This document shows positions 34,221-46,475 of a DNA stretch of 64,000 bases, piece by piece (positions within the stretch are counted from its first letter, which is position 1; every line of letters begins with the position of its first letter). Source of the DNA: Magnolia sinica (taxonomy: Eukaryota > Streptophyta > Magnoliopsida > Magnoliales > Magnoliaceae). Location of the stretch: the NCBI RefSeq assembly GCF_029962835.1, contig NC_080577.1, positions 23,108,501 to 23,172,500 on the forward strand, read 5' to 3'. The notes beneath the pieces were generated by a model. The model was not told the DNA's origin, ran no database searches, and worked only from the letters and a program-made list of their open reading frames with translations. Both the position numbers and the translations under genes were made by a program.

Positions 34221-35636
34221 CCAACTGTACTTGGTCATCCAATCAAATCCTACTCAATCCGTGTTCAGGCCAGCCAGCTAACCATTGGCTGGCGGACCCA
34301 CAAATGAGAAAAGGTGTGAAGCCCATCAAGTAAGTTCTTGATCGGGCAGTATTTTCGAATATGAACCATCTGGATCGATCTATTCACTGTAGAATCAATC
34401 AAACTTCAGTTCAACTGCACGTATGCCAGCCACACGTGACCACCTGTTATGTATGCGCGGAACTTGTGAGACGTTTATTGGGTGGGACCCACCATGTAAA
34501 TGATCGGATAAAGCCTCCATTTACGAATTACGAATGGTAAGTTGGTAAACTTTTCCTTTCAACTCTCATGTTCGTGTGGCTTTGATGTAGCGCACTCGAG
34601 TATGCTCTTGATGGATTTGAAGCTCCCATACGCACACAAGGCAAGTGCGTCGAATCCAAACCGCCCAATCAGCAGGAACCACTGTAGATGGATTATAAAT
34701 ATATATAAAAAGTACACCGAAGGAATGATAGTGGCTGGCATCTTTACGGGCACCCAATCACACGGTAAAGCAATGGAAGTAAACAGTCCAGATTCAATAA
34801 AAATACCAAACTACTACAAGATCAAGATCATCTAATCTATTGATCTTGATGAAATGAACAATTTATGATGAATCGCCCAAATTGGGCGGTGTGGATTTGA
34901 GATAAATGCCACGTGTACGTAGAGGAGATTCATAGATGTGAGCAGCATCAAAACCCAAGGACCGTGATTGTCTTGCGTCTGCTTTACGCAGCGTGTAAAA
35001 CACCTCACAAGTCACAACCTCGGAGGTCGTAAAAGAAGGCAATCCACGGACCGGAATTCTCTTGCATCTGTTTTCCGCAGCGCATAAAACACCTCGGCTC
35101 TAGAGGGTCTACTATGTCTTATAAGTGAAATCCACTCCGTTAATCAGATGAAATAAATTATTTTGACCGTAAATATATAATATAATTTGAACTAAAAACT
35201 CAATAATACACAATAATGGAAAATTAATATAATTTCTCCTATAACCATTAAGTTCGCTTGATGTGACTTTCCTGAGCTTGTTACCTATATTATTTTTTCA
35301 AATTCTCTTAATCCTCCTGATTTATGTCTTTTAATGGTTTTGATGCAAGATGCACACTATAATAACCCCACATACAAACCAATGGTTGACATTTTATTCT
35401 CATTGTTCCACGTGGTGTGCTCTATATAAGTTGTAAATCTAGCCAAAATTTGTTTGCATTAGGTCTTGACATCAAGGACATAACCTGATATATGGAGCAG
35501 ATTTTATCTATACAACTTCCTGGGCCCCACATACTTCCGCGTTTTACGCGTGGCACGAAACAGGGCTATAGAGATTTCATGCTGCTTTTAACGCATACAA
35601 TCTAGAAAATTCTAGAGTCTATCTTCGTATCAGGGA
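34221..35636. other. Unassigned intergenic stretch with an 88-bp tandem duplication
   Basis: No gene recognised. Near 34959 and 35047 a segment 'ggaccgtgattgtcttgcgtctgctttacgcagcg' / 'ggaccggaattctcttgcatctgttttccgcagcg' is repeated with spacing of about 88 bp, each followed by 'taaaacacctc'. Related words recur near 35535 (ccgcgttttacgcg). Confidence 0.5.
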
Positions 35637-36151
35637 GTTATTAGTAGAGGTGGGCATTGGACGGAGTCGGATCGGATTCGGCCGAACTCGATCAGATTTG
35701 AAATTTGTAGAGCTTGATCCGAACTCGTTCTGATCCGAGACCGAGTTTGGATCATCTAACTCGAACAGATTCGAACGTCTGTTGACCTGAATCGATCCGG
35801 CTCCGACTTGGTCAGGAAAATCGAGTCGGATCAGATTAGGAAAAGCTTAAATCGTTCGTTTTTTCCAACGGCATGAAAATCATTATATCAGTGCTTCATA
35901 TGGTGCGATCTACTTGATAATTGAATTCACTTAAAATTTAGTATCAACTCCTTAAATGATCTGAAAAAACTGATGGACGGTGTAGAAAAACCAAAAAAAT
36001 TCACGATGGGCCCACATAATTTACTTAGTTGAATAAAAACTACTAGTATGTAGCTTCTTGAAGAAGCTTTACACCGGTGATATAGCTTCTTGGAGAAGCT
36101 TTATAATTGCTATCTGTAGCTAGCATCAGCTAACCTATGAAATTGGTTCGT

Positions 36152-36655
36152 GTAGTATGCTCTTATCGTGTCGAGTAAACTCAGTTGGGCCCACTGCGAA
36201 TGCATGTGGTTTATCCACGCCATCCATTCGTTTTTTTAGATCATTTTATGGGTTCAACCCAAAATTGATGCATACACAAAGTTTAAGTGGGCCATACCAC
36301 CGGAAAAAGTGGAACTATTGATTTCAACTGTTGAAATTTTTTTAAAGCCCCCAGTATGTTTATTTGTCATCCAACTTGTTCATAAGATGAGAAGACATGG
36401 ATGAATGGAAAACACAAATATCAGCTCGATCTAAAACCTCTGTTGTCCCCAAGAATTTTTCAACGGTAGATGTTCAATTCTCACAGTTTCCGGTGGTGTG
36501 GTCCATTTGAGGTTTAGATATAATCCATTTTTGGGATAGAGACCTAAAATTATGTGTTAAAAGAAATGGACGGAGTGGATACCATTTACGAGTGACATAG
36601 TGGCCCATGGAGTTTACTCAGTACGCTTATTGTACTGAGTTACTCAGTACGCAGT
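36152..36655. mobile_element. Foldback MITE nested in hAT-like element A (GAGTAAACTC type)
   Basis: The left end ends in GTCGAGTAAACTCAG and the right end has GGAGTTTACTCAGTACGC, followed by a second copy of the word TACTCAGTACGC. The core matches the 12851-13345 copy. Confidence 0.65.
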
Positions 36656-36699
36656 CTGCTTCCCTAGCCTATGGGCTATAGCTGCTCTTGGTACGTGTT

Positions 36700-37255
36700 G
36701 TGCAAAGACAACACTAACGCTCCTCGATCTCCGAGTTGTGAGAACAGTTCAAAGGAGATCAAAGTTACATCTTACGTGGGCCCCACAATGATGTATTTAT
36801 TATATCTACACCATTCATCTATTTTTAGAGATGATTTCAGAGCATTATCCAAAAAAATGAATCATATCCAAAGATCATCTGAACCACACCATAAATAGCA
36901 ATAGAGATAATGATTTTCACTGTTAAAAAATTTGTAGGGCCCACGATAACGTTTATTTTACATCCAATCTGTTTATAAGGTCACAAGTAACTGGATGAAT
37001 AGGAAAAATAAATTTCATAAGGTCTTAAGTACCAAATGAAGAGGAAAAACAAATTTCATATTGATCCAAATTTTATGTGACCCTAAAAGGGGTTTCAATG
37101 GCAGACGTTCAATCACCTACTAATTTTTGAAGTGTGGTCTAGTTGATGGTTAGATCTGTCTTATTTTTTGTCTCAAGCCTTAAAATGAGCTGACCAAATA
37201 GATGGACGGTTTGGATATAACACATATCTCGTGATCAGACCTGTTACACCGGCCG
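36700..37255. mobile_element. Foldback MITE nested in hAT-like element A ('caaaggagatcaaagt' type)
   Basis: The left end carries CTAACGCTCCTCGATCTC and CAGTTCAAAGGAGATCAAAG as in the 12308 copy. The spacer has an internal duplication of 'tttcatattgatccaaattt'-like sequence. The right end is decayed. Confidence 0.6.
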
Positions 37256-37825
37256 ATCCAACCAATCTGCTTCCGTCAACTTCGGGTGTGACCGTCAACC
37301 TGCTACGAGTACGACTCTCTCTCTTTCGAATTAAACTATACACCATTTCTCTGTATATATTTCTCTCCAACAGAGAAATAGCATGAAGCTACAAAACCCA
37401 ACAACAAAAAAAGAGGATTTGATCTATCAAAGAACATCTAATTAGCCTTCTTCTTACTTTTTTCTTCAACAGAGACAGAGAGGCAAATATAGAGAGAGAT
37501 AGACAGATATAGAGATAGAGTTGGGCGGGACTTTTTGGCGCCGAACGAAAAGCTTAGGCGATGAAATTTTTGTTTAAAGATATATTTACATTCGGGTCGG
37601 GTCGGGTCGGGTTGGTTCGGACCATTTCGGTTCGAGTTTTCGGTTCGGTTCTGTCCGGATACACCTCTATCCGAACCCGACCCGAAAATGATCGGATCTG
37701 GATTGGCAAACTCGATCAGGGCCGATCTAGGTCGTCGGTTCTGTTCGGAACGGTACCGAGTCGGGTCAGATCGGGTCGGATCCACAGATTGGGTCCAACA
37801 TGCCCACCTCTAGTTATTACAGAGG

Positions 37826-38340
37826 CGATCTGCGTCCTACCCGCCCGGACAATAATCCGTCTGGGCAGGGATTTGTGGGGCCCACCGTGATGTAAGTGTT
37901 TTATCCACGCCATTCATCGCTTTTATCAGATCATTCTAAATTATGGTCCAAAAAATGAGGCAGGTCCACAGCTCCAATGGACCACACCAAAGGAAGATGC
38001 AATGATAATGACACCTATCGTTGAAACCTTTCTAAGGGCCACCAATATGTTTGTTTACCATCCAACATATTCATAAGGTCAAGTAGACAAGTATAAAGTG
38101 AAAACATAAATATTAGCTTGATCCGAAACTTCTCGAGCTCCTAAGAAGTTTTTAATGATGGACGTTCAGTTCCCATTTTGTGGTCCACTTAAGCCTTGGG
38201 ACTCCCTCACGTTTTTGGATCATGTCTTAAAATGATGTGAGAAAGATGATTAATGGCATGGATAAAATACTTACATCACAGTGGGCCCCACAAAGCCCTG
38301 CCCGGATGGATTACCATCCGGCCGGGGTAGGACGCAATCG
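37826..38340. mobile_element. Foldback MITE, GCGTCCTACCC end type
   Basis: The left end CGATCTGCGTCCTACCC and right end, inverted, CGATTGCGTCCTACCCC lead through CCGTCTGGGCAGGGATTTGT to GTGGGGCCCACCGTGATG. The two arms pair along about 190 bp. It sits directly beside hAT-like element A. Confidence 0.75.
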
Positions 38341-39699
38341 GCATCCGAGTTAACACATGCATATGTAGGCACTCATAAATTACACACGTGACAAATTTTA
38401 ACTGAACTAAATAATCTAGATAGTGAACCTATTGGCTGTCGTTGATTTTCCGTCCTAAAATCAAATCGGTCGAACAATCCTAACCACTAACCATTTATAT
38501 TTATAGACATTATTGGTTGAAATAAGTTTATTATATGTTTTACATTTGTTAATCGTGCATTAATATCCACCGATCTGATATTCAGATAATCAAATAAGCC
38601 TCTAGCTCATGGTAACCTATATTTTGACTTGCCATTTAAACAGAAAAAGAAAAAGAAGAAGCTCACGTACAACTGGCTTTAAATCTAATTGGTTGATTGG
38701 TCAGGCTCAATTGTAGTGGTTTTATGACATCCTATCTTTCTACCATACTGTCGGAATGAAGATAGGATAACCAAAAATTAAAACAAGCCTAACATTAGAT
38801 GGATTTGTATAAATGTGGAGGTTTTTGGATGGTTGTGTATTATCTGGGATTTGTATTGTACTAGCCTTATGATCAAAATTCTCAAAATGAATGGAAGTTT
38901 GAGAGATATTTTAATGGTAAGGTTTTTAAAAGCTTTGGATTAAATTGCTTTTATCCTTATACATATTTCGAGCGAATAAGATTTGTTATTATGCCTACTG
39001 AAATCTACATCAAGTCCGTTCATTTTCTTTGTAGGCCTTTATTTATATTATATGAGAATATGCTAATCTCTAATTAATAAATTTTATGCGTGGCATACAA
39101 AACTTGAAAACCTATAACGGCGTTCATTCGATGAGAACTATTTTCTTGTGATGTGGTTTATGCGACCAACGGATGTTGATCATGCTTCCAACCATGGCCT
39201 TCCATTAAATTATATGGTTAATGGATGGAGTGGATTCTACATATATGTAGTGACGGACCCCACAAATGGTGTACAAATGCCCTTAGAAGTTTTCTTGTGG
39301 TGTAGTTCATTTAATAAGTTTTCAACGATAGGAGTTTAATCACCATTGTTTCTTGTGGTGTAATCCATTTAAGCATTTAGTCCGCCTCCTTAGAGGGCTC
39401 ATGCTCTAAATTGTTCTATTAAGATATACATGGCATAGTAAATTGCATACACCACGATGGCCCACAACAAGCAATAACAATGGTCAGTGGCTGTTCACTC
39501 CTAATTATTTCCTTGTGATGGGGTTCACCTTATCTGTAAATGTAACTCATTGTTTGGCCATAGAAAGCAATGAAATTGAAAACCTACCATTGAAAACTTC
39601 TTGGGGGTCATAAAATATTTAGACGTGACTTATTCTTTAGCCCGTGACATTAAATTAAATTTAGAATCTAATGGACGAAGTAGATCATCGACACATCCC
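38341..39699. other. AT-rich stretch with decayed MITE traces, no gene seen
   Basis: Apart from fragments resembling right arms of the foldback MITEs (near 39150-39470 and 39530-39710, e.g. 'tttcttgtggtgtaatccattta'), nothing is recognisable on either strand. Confidence 0.45.
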
Positions 39700-40400
39700 A
39701 TGGTAGGACCCACAACCCTTAACACATGACAACCTATACCCTCAACACGTGATAATCTCGACCCCTAACACATATTCGATAGTGGGCTCCAAGTACGATG
39801 TCCTTGTAGCGTTAAGGGTCAGGGTCAATGTTGTTATGTGTTAAGGGTCGAGGGTTATCATGTGTTAAGGGGCGAGGTTATCATGCATTAAGGGTCGAGG
39901 TTGTCATGTGTTAAGGGTAGAGGTTGTCATGTGTTAAGGGTCAATGTTGTCATGCATTCACTACAAAAAATGGAGTAAAGACTACGGACTATATTTATAG
40001 CGAAAAGACAATAACTACGGCTTTAGTCCATAGCCATTGCTTTTGAAGGGTCGAGGTTGTCATGTGTTAATGGTCAAGGTTATCATATGTTAAGGGTCAA
40101 GGTTGTCACAGACGGAGTTGTCATGTGTTAAGGGTCTAGGTTACTGTGTGTCAACCTTGACCCATAATACATGACAACATAAACCTTTGACACATGATAA
40201 TCCAGACTCTTAACACATGACTACCATGACTTAAACTCTTAACATATGACTACCATGCCTCAAACTCTTAACACATGATAACTTGGACTCTTAACACATG
40301 ACAATTGAGACTCTTGACACATGATAACCCAAATCCAAATCCTTAACATATGAGAACCTAGACCCTTAACACAAACAATCCAAACCCTTAACATATAACA
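39700..40400. repeat. Minisatellite, ~23-bp unit in both orientations
   Basis: Plus-oriented units 'ttaagggtcgaggttgtcatgtg' repeat from about 39807 to 40140. Inverse-type units 'cacatgacaacct..gacccttaa' occur at 39718-39775 and again from 40150 to about 40395 with more divergence. The array is therefore palindromic at large scale. A short CACTA-like insertion interrupts it. Confidence 0.8.
39959..40046. mobile_element. Short CACTA-terminus-like insertion in the minisatellite
   Basis: CACTACAAAAAATGG begins immediately after the unit word CATGCATT, and minisatellite sequence resumes at about 40047 (gaagggtcgagg). CACTACAA is the terminus of CACTA (En/Spm) elements. The expected opposite end TTGTAGTG is absent, so it is truncated or abortive. 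Confidence 0.4.
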
Positions 40401-41113
40401 ACCACTTCAACCAATGCAATCTATTACAAAATCCAAATTCTATCTCCTTCATTGTCTTCTACATGATAACTACAACCATCCTTATCTACCTCAAATCCCT
40501 TCCGACATTCACTTCTCCCCACGACAACAACAACCACGACCATCCTTTCATATCCACAACCAAAAGTGTCTTCCATCTATACGAAAAATGCTATTATAAA
40601 AAATAAAAAATAAAAAATTCATTTAAAATGTATTCCGATCAGTGACTTCTATTTCTAAGAAATGTGGGCGTTTGAGCAAAAATAATATTTTTTTAATGCC
40701 TTATAAGTTGTTGGTGGTGACTATACGTCGGAAAAGTTAGTGGCAGTGAACATACGTTGGAAAATACAGTTGAAAGGGGTGGTGATGGGTTCTTGGAAGA
40801 CATGTTTAAAAATGAAAAAGTCCCAGGAAAACAACAAAGAAAGAAGAAAAAAGAAGCTTTGTATGGGCAACGAGTTTCAAAGCAGGGTCAATTTGGTCTA
40901 GAAAACTTTTAAAAACTTGCCAACGGGCTACTCTCAAAATATCTTATACTTTCATTACTTTTGGAGATTTTGACCGCACCTCAATGCTAGGACAGTCAAA
41001 ATCCCTTATTATTTCTATAGTATAACCCGCTTAATAGTTAGATTGACCTAGTTTTTTTAGTATCCCATTTTCATAATGGAGTTACCTTGCTAAATGAGAT
41101 ATATATTATATAA
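40401..41113. other. Unassigned stretch
   Basis: No gene, repeat or terminus recognised. One 40414-40599 open stretch is Pro/His-rich low-complexity coding by chance. Confidence 0.4.
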
Positions 41114-41624
41114 GGGAGCGAATTAGGTGAAACCCTAACCTCACACAAGATGATGTGGCCCTTACTATGAGGCCCCACCTTGATGTATCTATTTTGTATT
41201 CTTGCTATCCGTATGTTTTTTTAGATAATTTTATAGTGGGATCCTAAAATTAAAGAGTTTACTATAGAAGACTAGTGATTGAAAACCCTGCCATTAAAAA
41301 CTTCCTAAAGCATAGTTTAATGTTTTCATGGTGTTTATTTGACATCCAATCTGTTGATATGGTCAGATAAACCTAAATGAAGGGAAAAACAAATATCACC
41401 TTGATAAAAAAAATTTTTGTTGTCCATTAATGGTCGATCACCACTATTTCTTGTGGTACAGGTCCACCCAATAATTGGATATGCTTCATTTTTTGGATCA
41501 TGCACTAAAATGATGCAGAAAAAAGGATGGACTGCGTGAATGCATAATAAGTACATCAATGTGGGCCCCATGGTAAGGGCCGCGCTCTCTTAGGTGAGGC
41601 CGAGGTCTCACCTAATTTGCTCTC
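41114..41624. mobile_element. Foldback Mutator-like MITE, GCGAATTAGGTGA type
   Basis: TIRs GGGAGCGAATTAGGTGA and, inverted, GAGAGCAAATTAGGTGA. Flanking 9-mers ATTATATAA (41105-41113) and ATTACACAA (41625-41633) match at 7 of 9, the differences being T/C. The core carries gaggccccacc and its inverse. Confidence 0.75.
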
Positions 41625-41939
41625 ATTACACAAATGTTATGGGTAAGCCTTACACGTAATTAATTATATGTACAACTAATTGTGTTCGATCATTTTTCAA
41701 GTCAAATTACACGTGTGCCATGTGTTCATGTTGAAATTGAAAAGTGGATGGGTTTTTTTTTTTTTTTTTCCAGGCCACACATGTGGGTTGATGGTTTTTG
41801 GGTTATGCAGATGATTATAAAGAAAATGGTCGGAGCTATGGTTAAAGTTGTCATTGCAAGTCAATCAAACATAAACACCACACATGTTAACAAAAGCATG
41901 TATTTGATTAACGTGTACGATTAGGGAAGTGTGGGCATG

Positions 41940-43115
41940 CCAAAGTCGTACTCGACTCAAGTTTGATTGAACGTTGGTGCCCCTATGCTGAGACGGAATG
42001 TTTAAAATTGAATATAAGATTCAGTCACCCTTTCAACCACCGGTTATAACAACAATTAGGCGATTTACAGAAAGGTATAAGTTAGTTACTCATGATGGAT
42101 TATAGTTTGCCTCGTGTGTTCAAGGACTTTTTTTATATTGTCAGTAATCGCAGCTAATGTATTTCTCAATGGAGCGAAGATCAATAGATCAAAACATAAG
42201 AGGCTATAAATAATACAGATTTTAATCATTTATAAATGATACTTTGCACAATCGACATAGTAACAAATATAATAGAAAATAAAATAAAACGATAGATAAA
42301 TACCTGAATCGCCCGTATAAACAAATAATCTAGGCAAAAGGTCAGCAGTATATGATCAGGGCATGTGATCTTCCAAATAAGGATTTGGTTGATCGAGATC
42401 CAAGAACGGAAGGTTATGAATATTTATCCACGGAAGGTTGTTAATATTTATGTTACTCCTAAGTGTATTGCAACGATGGCACTGGACAATAGTGATCTAA
42501 GCTAATATAAACTTCAAACATTCTTTAGCATGGCTAGACAAGAGTAGAGGAATCAAAACATGATAAAAGATAAAGACTGAAAGTAAATTGTGTTTAGCGT
42601 GGGCTTGTAACTCTTCGTCACATTCTCTTTTTATAACTTCGGGAGGCGGCAAAACTCTCATTAGGTTTCCTTTATGACATAAGATTCTTCGCAGCCACGC
42701 CATTCAATTATTCTCTAATCATTCATCTCTGCCCAAGGGATCTTTATATATCAGAGACTGTTTTCAAATCTCTTAACAAAGTAGTTATAGAGATTCATGA
42801 ACTTTTAAGGCCTTATCTCATCCGGTTGAGTCACGGCCTAAAATGTTTTTAGATATCCCTCCATCGCAACTAGAAAGATCCGTAGATTTGATGGGACCAG
42901 CTCGACAAATCCGAATTAAAACTTAATCCATTGGCTCCCATCTGCCCAAATATTAGTTTGAACTTCGAATCTTCATAATCGCCACGAGAGCATTGAATAT
43001 ATATAGGAAAATCTCTCTTTTTGAAAGGGCTATGCGAGAAGGCCAAGCATATTCAGATATAGGACAAGTTCCTTGACCCGGTAGGTCTTTTATAAACATG
43101 TTATGCATGCTGCCT
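41940..43115. repeat. LTR-like repeat, copy 2
   Basis: Diverged counterpart of 30131-31325 in the same orientation; see that entry for shared blocks. Starts TGTGGGCATGCC. Includes an internal duplication 'cggaaggttatgaatatttat' / 'cggaaggttgttaatatttat' near 42408 and a TATA-like 'gaatatatataggaaa' near 42993. Confidence 0.5.
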
Positions 43116-43857
43116 CGGTCACACGCCACAAAAATTAGGGCTACGTGTTATTCATTGCTTTGTTTTCTCTCGAGGCATGCATACGTTTTTATGTCATTGC
43201 TTTTTACAGGTGATGTGTTATCAAAAGATAACGGGCAAAAGTTACTTTTGGGCATGGGTATGATTACGTTATTACTCGACATGTAGTGCCAACAAGTGGT
43301 GGCATCTTATTGGTCAACGAGGGAGTGCAAAAAATGGGTGTAAACAAGACTATGAAAAACCCTTGCTCTTATACCATATTTATGTTCAAATTTGAAATTT
43401 AAAAATTTCCTTCTCCTCTCTTATTTATTTATAATAGTTTTAAAATAAAAAAAATAATGATAATCTAAGGTTTACCAAACATGATACGCTCATTTATTCT
43501 AACACCATGTATACAACTTACGGTAGTTTATAAGTTCATGTGGTATCATCCGTCCAGCTTTGCCAAAGTATCAAAGTTTTTCTCTTCTTGTTTTGGACCT
43601 TGAACATCATCATGGTTGGGATCATTCGTCAAGAGGTCTTAATCATAAAAATAACACTAATGGAGTCCAATTTCCCACAAGCAGAGATTATAGTTGGGCC
43701 ATCTAACTAAATAGTTAGGATTATGAGCATTGTGGCCTACAAAGAGAACCCCACAGTTTGGATAAGATATGCTAGTCCTAGATGGATGATGTAGATATGG
43801 CCACGTGGCATGAATGATATCTTCACGTGATGGGCTAAACATACAAAAGACAACTCA
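43116..43857. other. AT-rich unassigned stretch
   Basis: No coding region or element ends recognised. Confidence 0.4.
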
Positions 43858-44560
43858 TTGTTGAACAAATATTTGAAGAAGTACGTCGCACACGTAACTT
43901 AATGATAAGAGTTCATACTCGGTAGGGCTCCATCAACACTAGAGAACACATTGAAGGTTATTGATACGATAAGAACGCATTTTACAAAGGACACACACGA
44001 TCAAATAAAGGTAATTGCTCCTTTACAATGGGCAGCATGTGAGGTAGCCACATAGAGAACGGTTATTATCATGATTGCATCAAGAAATCTATAAATAGCA
44101 GAAGAAGGCATAAATGAGAATGATCCACGATCAATCAACCAAACCCAACACAAGTAATCAGTTCATTGCAACATTGTTTATCTAGTCCTCCAGGGCAGTT
44201 AGCTTAGCTCTTTCCATCACTCATCAGTTGTGGAACCCTTAGTTTTTCAGGAATGGTCAAGTTCATTCCTGCGATCATGCTAGACCAACTTATTGATAGT
44301 TGTGGTTATAATTTAATTCCATATGCATCTCCGTGTTAGATATGAAGGAAGATCATAGCCTTATAAATCGTCCACCTATGCTTATACTCTAGGTCGATGG
44401 TACGTTGAAACTTTGAGATTACTCAGTCCTTGCTCATTAGTGCACTGCTCCACGAAGCACCCCACTGCTCTCAGGGAGATTAGTGATCCCGCTTTAGTGG
44501 TAGGTTTTTGCATTTTCGCATCCATTTTTCGTTTTATTTTCGCTTAGTCACACAATTGTT
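43858..44560 (+). repeat. Possible LTR remnant with TATA box
   Basis: It begins TGTTGAAC and contains CTATAAATAG (about 44089) followed by a leader-like segment ('accaaacccaacacaagtaatcagttc') and a T-rich end ('cgcatccatttttcg'). The layout is that of an LTR with U3, TATA and R-U5. No partner LTR or pol domain was found, so this is tentative. Confidence 0.3.
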
Positions 44561-45178
44561 GCACCATCAAAAGTCATTGATTCCCATGGCAAAAATGATC
44601 TCATTGGAGGAATATCACAACCTCTGTAAATAGCATGACATCGCATTTAACAGTTGGTTGAATAAACAATTGGTTGCATTTTCAACCAAGCACCGCTCTA
44701 TCTCAACACCAATGGTCAGTGGTCTCAGTTTGAATTGGACCCGATCGGTTCTAGTATGCCCATAAATCTCACATGTGTACCACATAACCAAATTCCATAA
44801 CGAATGGTTCAAATATCATCCTCTTTTATTTGTTGAGACAGAGTTATCGACCTTGCCTGTTCAAAGCAATAAATTTGTAAGGAACTTGGATGGACCAATG
44901 CCGGTGAAGGGGAAATGAACGGTGATGTGAAAGGAGGCAACATGTGATGGTGTAACTTGGAAAGAGAGATGTCCACATGGGTGCAGTGTCGCACAAGATG
45001 AATTGTACATGTATAAAACTACAATATAAGGGTCTCCATAATAGCCCACTAGTGTCAAAGTCGGTCGCACCTTATGGATTCGAATATTTGGGACCATGGT
45101 TTGATGATCCATATCGTTAATTTGATCAATATACTGAAAAAAAAAATCCATCAATATAAATGTAGTTTTGACTAGCCT
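44561..45178. other. Unassigned stretch
   Basis: No recognisable gene or repeat. Confidence 0.35.
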
Positions 45179-46359
45179 TGTTATATTATATTTCTGATCG
45201 TTATTGAGAAGTCCGATTGGAAAGGATACATGTTATAGCAAAAGAAAGATATTACAGGCTAAATATCTTCAAGGATGCTTAAAGTGCTTTATACGGAATC
45301 ACAACTGACATGACAAGATAGGGAGCAGTTGAGAGGAATTCAAAAGCAAACCAAAGAGCTCGACCAAATGACTGATATTCATATAGGAGGTCGATTAAGC
45401 AGATGATAGTGATTCGGGAGCTCTACTAAGTGGCTGATATTCATTTAAGAGCTCGATAAAGTGGTTGATAGTCATCTAGAAGGTCAAACAAGTGGCCGAT
45501 AGTCATCAAGGAGGTCGATCAAGTGACCAGGTGGAATGTGGTCAAGTCGACAAGGAAGCCTGAAGCGGATACTAGGACATATGGCGAGTTTAGAATGAAG
45601 CATCCAAAAGGTCAGTAGTGTTGAAACGGTTATAATAACCGTCAGAACGTGGAAAGCATCCATAAGGCCAAGTAGTGCTAAATGATTATAGCAACCGTCA
45701 AAATGTTGGAAGCATTCAGAAGGCCAAGCAATGCTAAATGGTTATATCAACCGTCAGAATGTGGGAAGCATCTAGATGGCCGGATTAAGGAAAATGAATT
45801 CAACAGGAATAATTGGTCTCATATCAACCCAATAAAATCCAATATATGTTTCAATTAACCTTTCAATTACTTGTCATGTACATTTCTTAATGTAATCACT
45901 CTATATTTCTGCAAGTCAATTACATTTCTTAGTATAATCCTTTACTTTTTGCCTATTATTTACATTTAATTGTATAATCCACAACGTCAATAAAGTAGCT
46001 AGTAATATTAGCTGTAATTTGGGTCTACGCTCATACGTTGGATTTAAGTCTCCATCTATGAAGGTGTTATGCAACCGCTCTTCGTGACCGACCATAAGGT
46101 TTCATTTCCTACTTTTATTTTATCTCAATTGAAAAGTAATTTCATACGGAAGGTAAAGGTGTAACCCATCTTCAAAGGATGAACCCTACCCTCTGAATAT
46201 CGCTTGTTCAGATTTACGTACTGAGCGAGTGGCTGAATTCGTGGCTGATCTCATTTGATCTGGGTCATATACTATGTATCTACCTATATTGACGCTCAGG
46301 GTCATAGTTGTTTGGTTCGAATTGAGTAGAAAATTCAATTCTGGCATGCCTACATTTAT
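45179..46359 (+). repeat. LTR plus start of internal region, copy 1 (pair with 56613)
   Basis: Collinear with 56613-57770. It starts TGTTATATTATATTTCTGATC, continues through minisatellite-like segments and 'aatccttta', and ends near 46286, where a TGGCGC-like primer-binding context would begin (here decayed to 'ttgacgctcaggg'). Inside are about five ~33-bp units of 'gaggtcgatcaagtggccgatagtcat' (45380-45530) and three ~60-bp units with 'aaccgtcagaatgtgggaagcatc' (45600-45780). A Ty3-type origin is inferred from the primer-binding context only. Confidence 0.55.
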
Positions 46360-46475
46360 TGTAACACCCCAAACTTTTCATTACCCGAGTATTGAAAGTT
46401 CTCGAGAGTTACCATAAAATTTAACCTATTACGTACATGTGTACGGTACCAATCTAGCTAACCTAACCTTATATC

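Larger units (their letters stand above)
35645..37812. mobile_element. hAT-like non-autonomous element A (TAGAGGTGGGCAT ends), hosts two MITEs
   Basis: TIR TAGAGGTGGGCAT (35645-35657) with inverse ATGCCCACCTCTA (37800-37812). Flanking 8-mers GTTATTAG (35637-35644) and GTTATTAC (37813-37820) differ at one base. Subterminal zones are rich in GGATCGGAT/GGGTCGG words. No transposase. Foldback MITEs (36152-36655, 36700-37255) and a MITE fragment (35870-36035) lie inside; minus these it is about 0.9 kb. Confidence 0.8.

Noticed and set aside
34542-34835. 97-codon open frame
   Set aside because: Overlapping open frames on both strands, no domain, no splice or promoter support.
39700-40400. CRISPR-like array
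   Set aside because: Short repeats without unique spacers, in both orientations, in a plant genome: a minisatellite.
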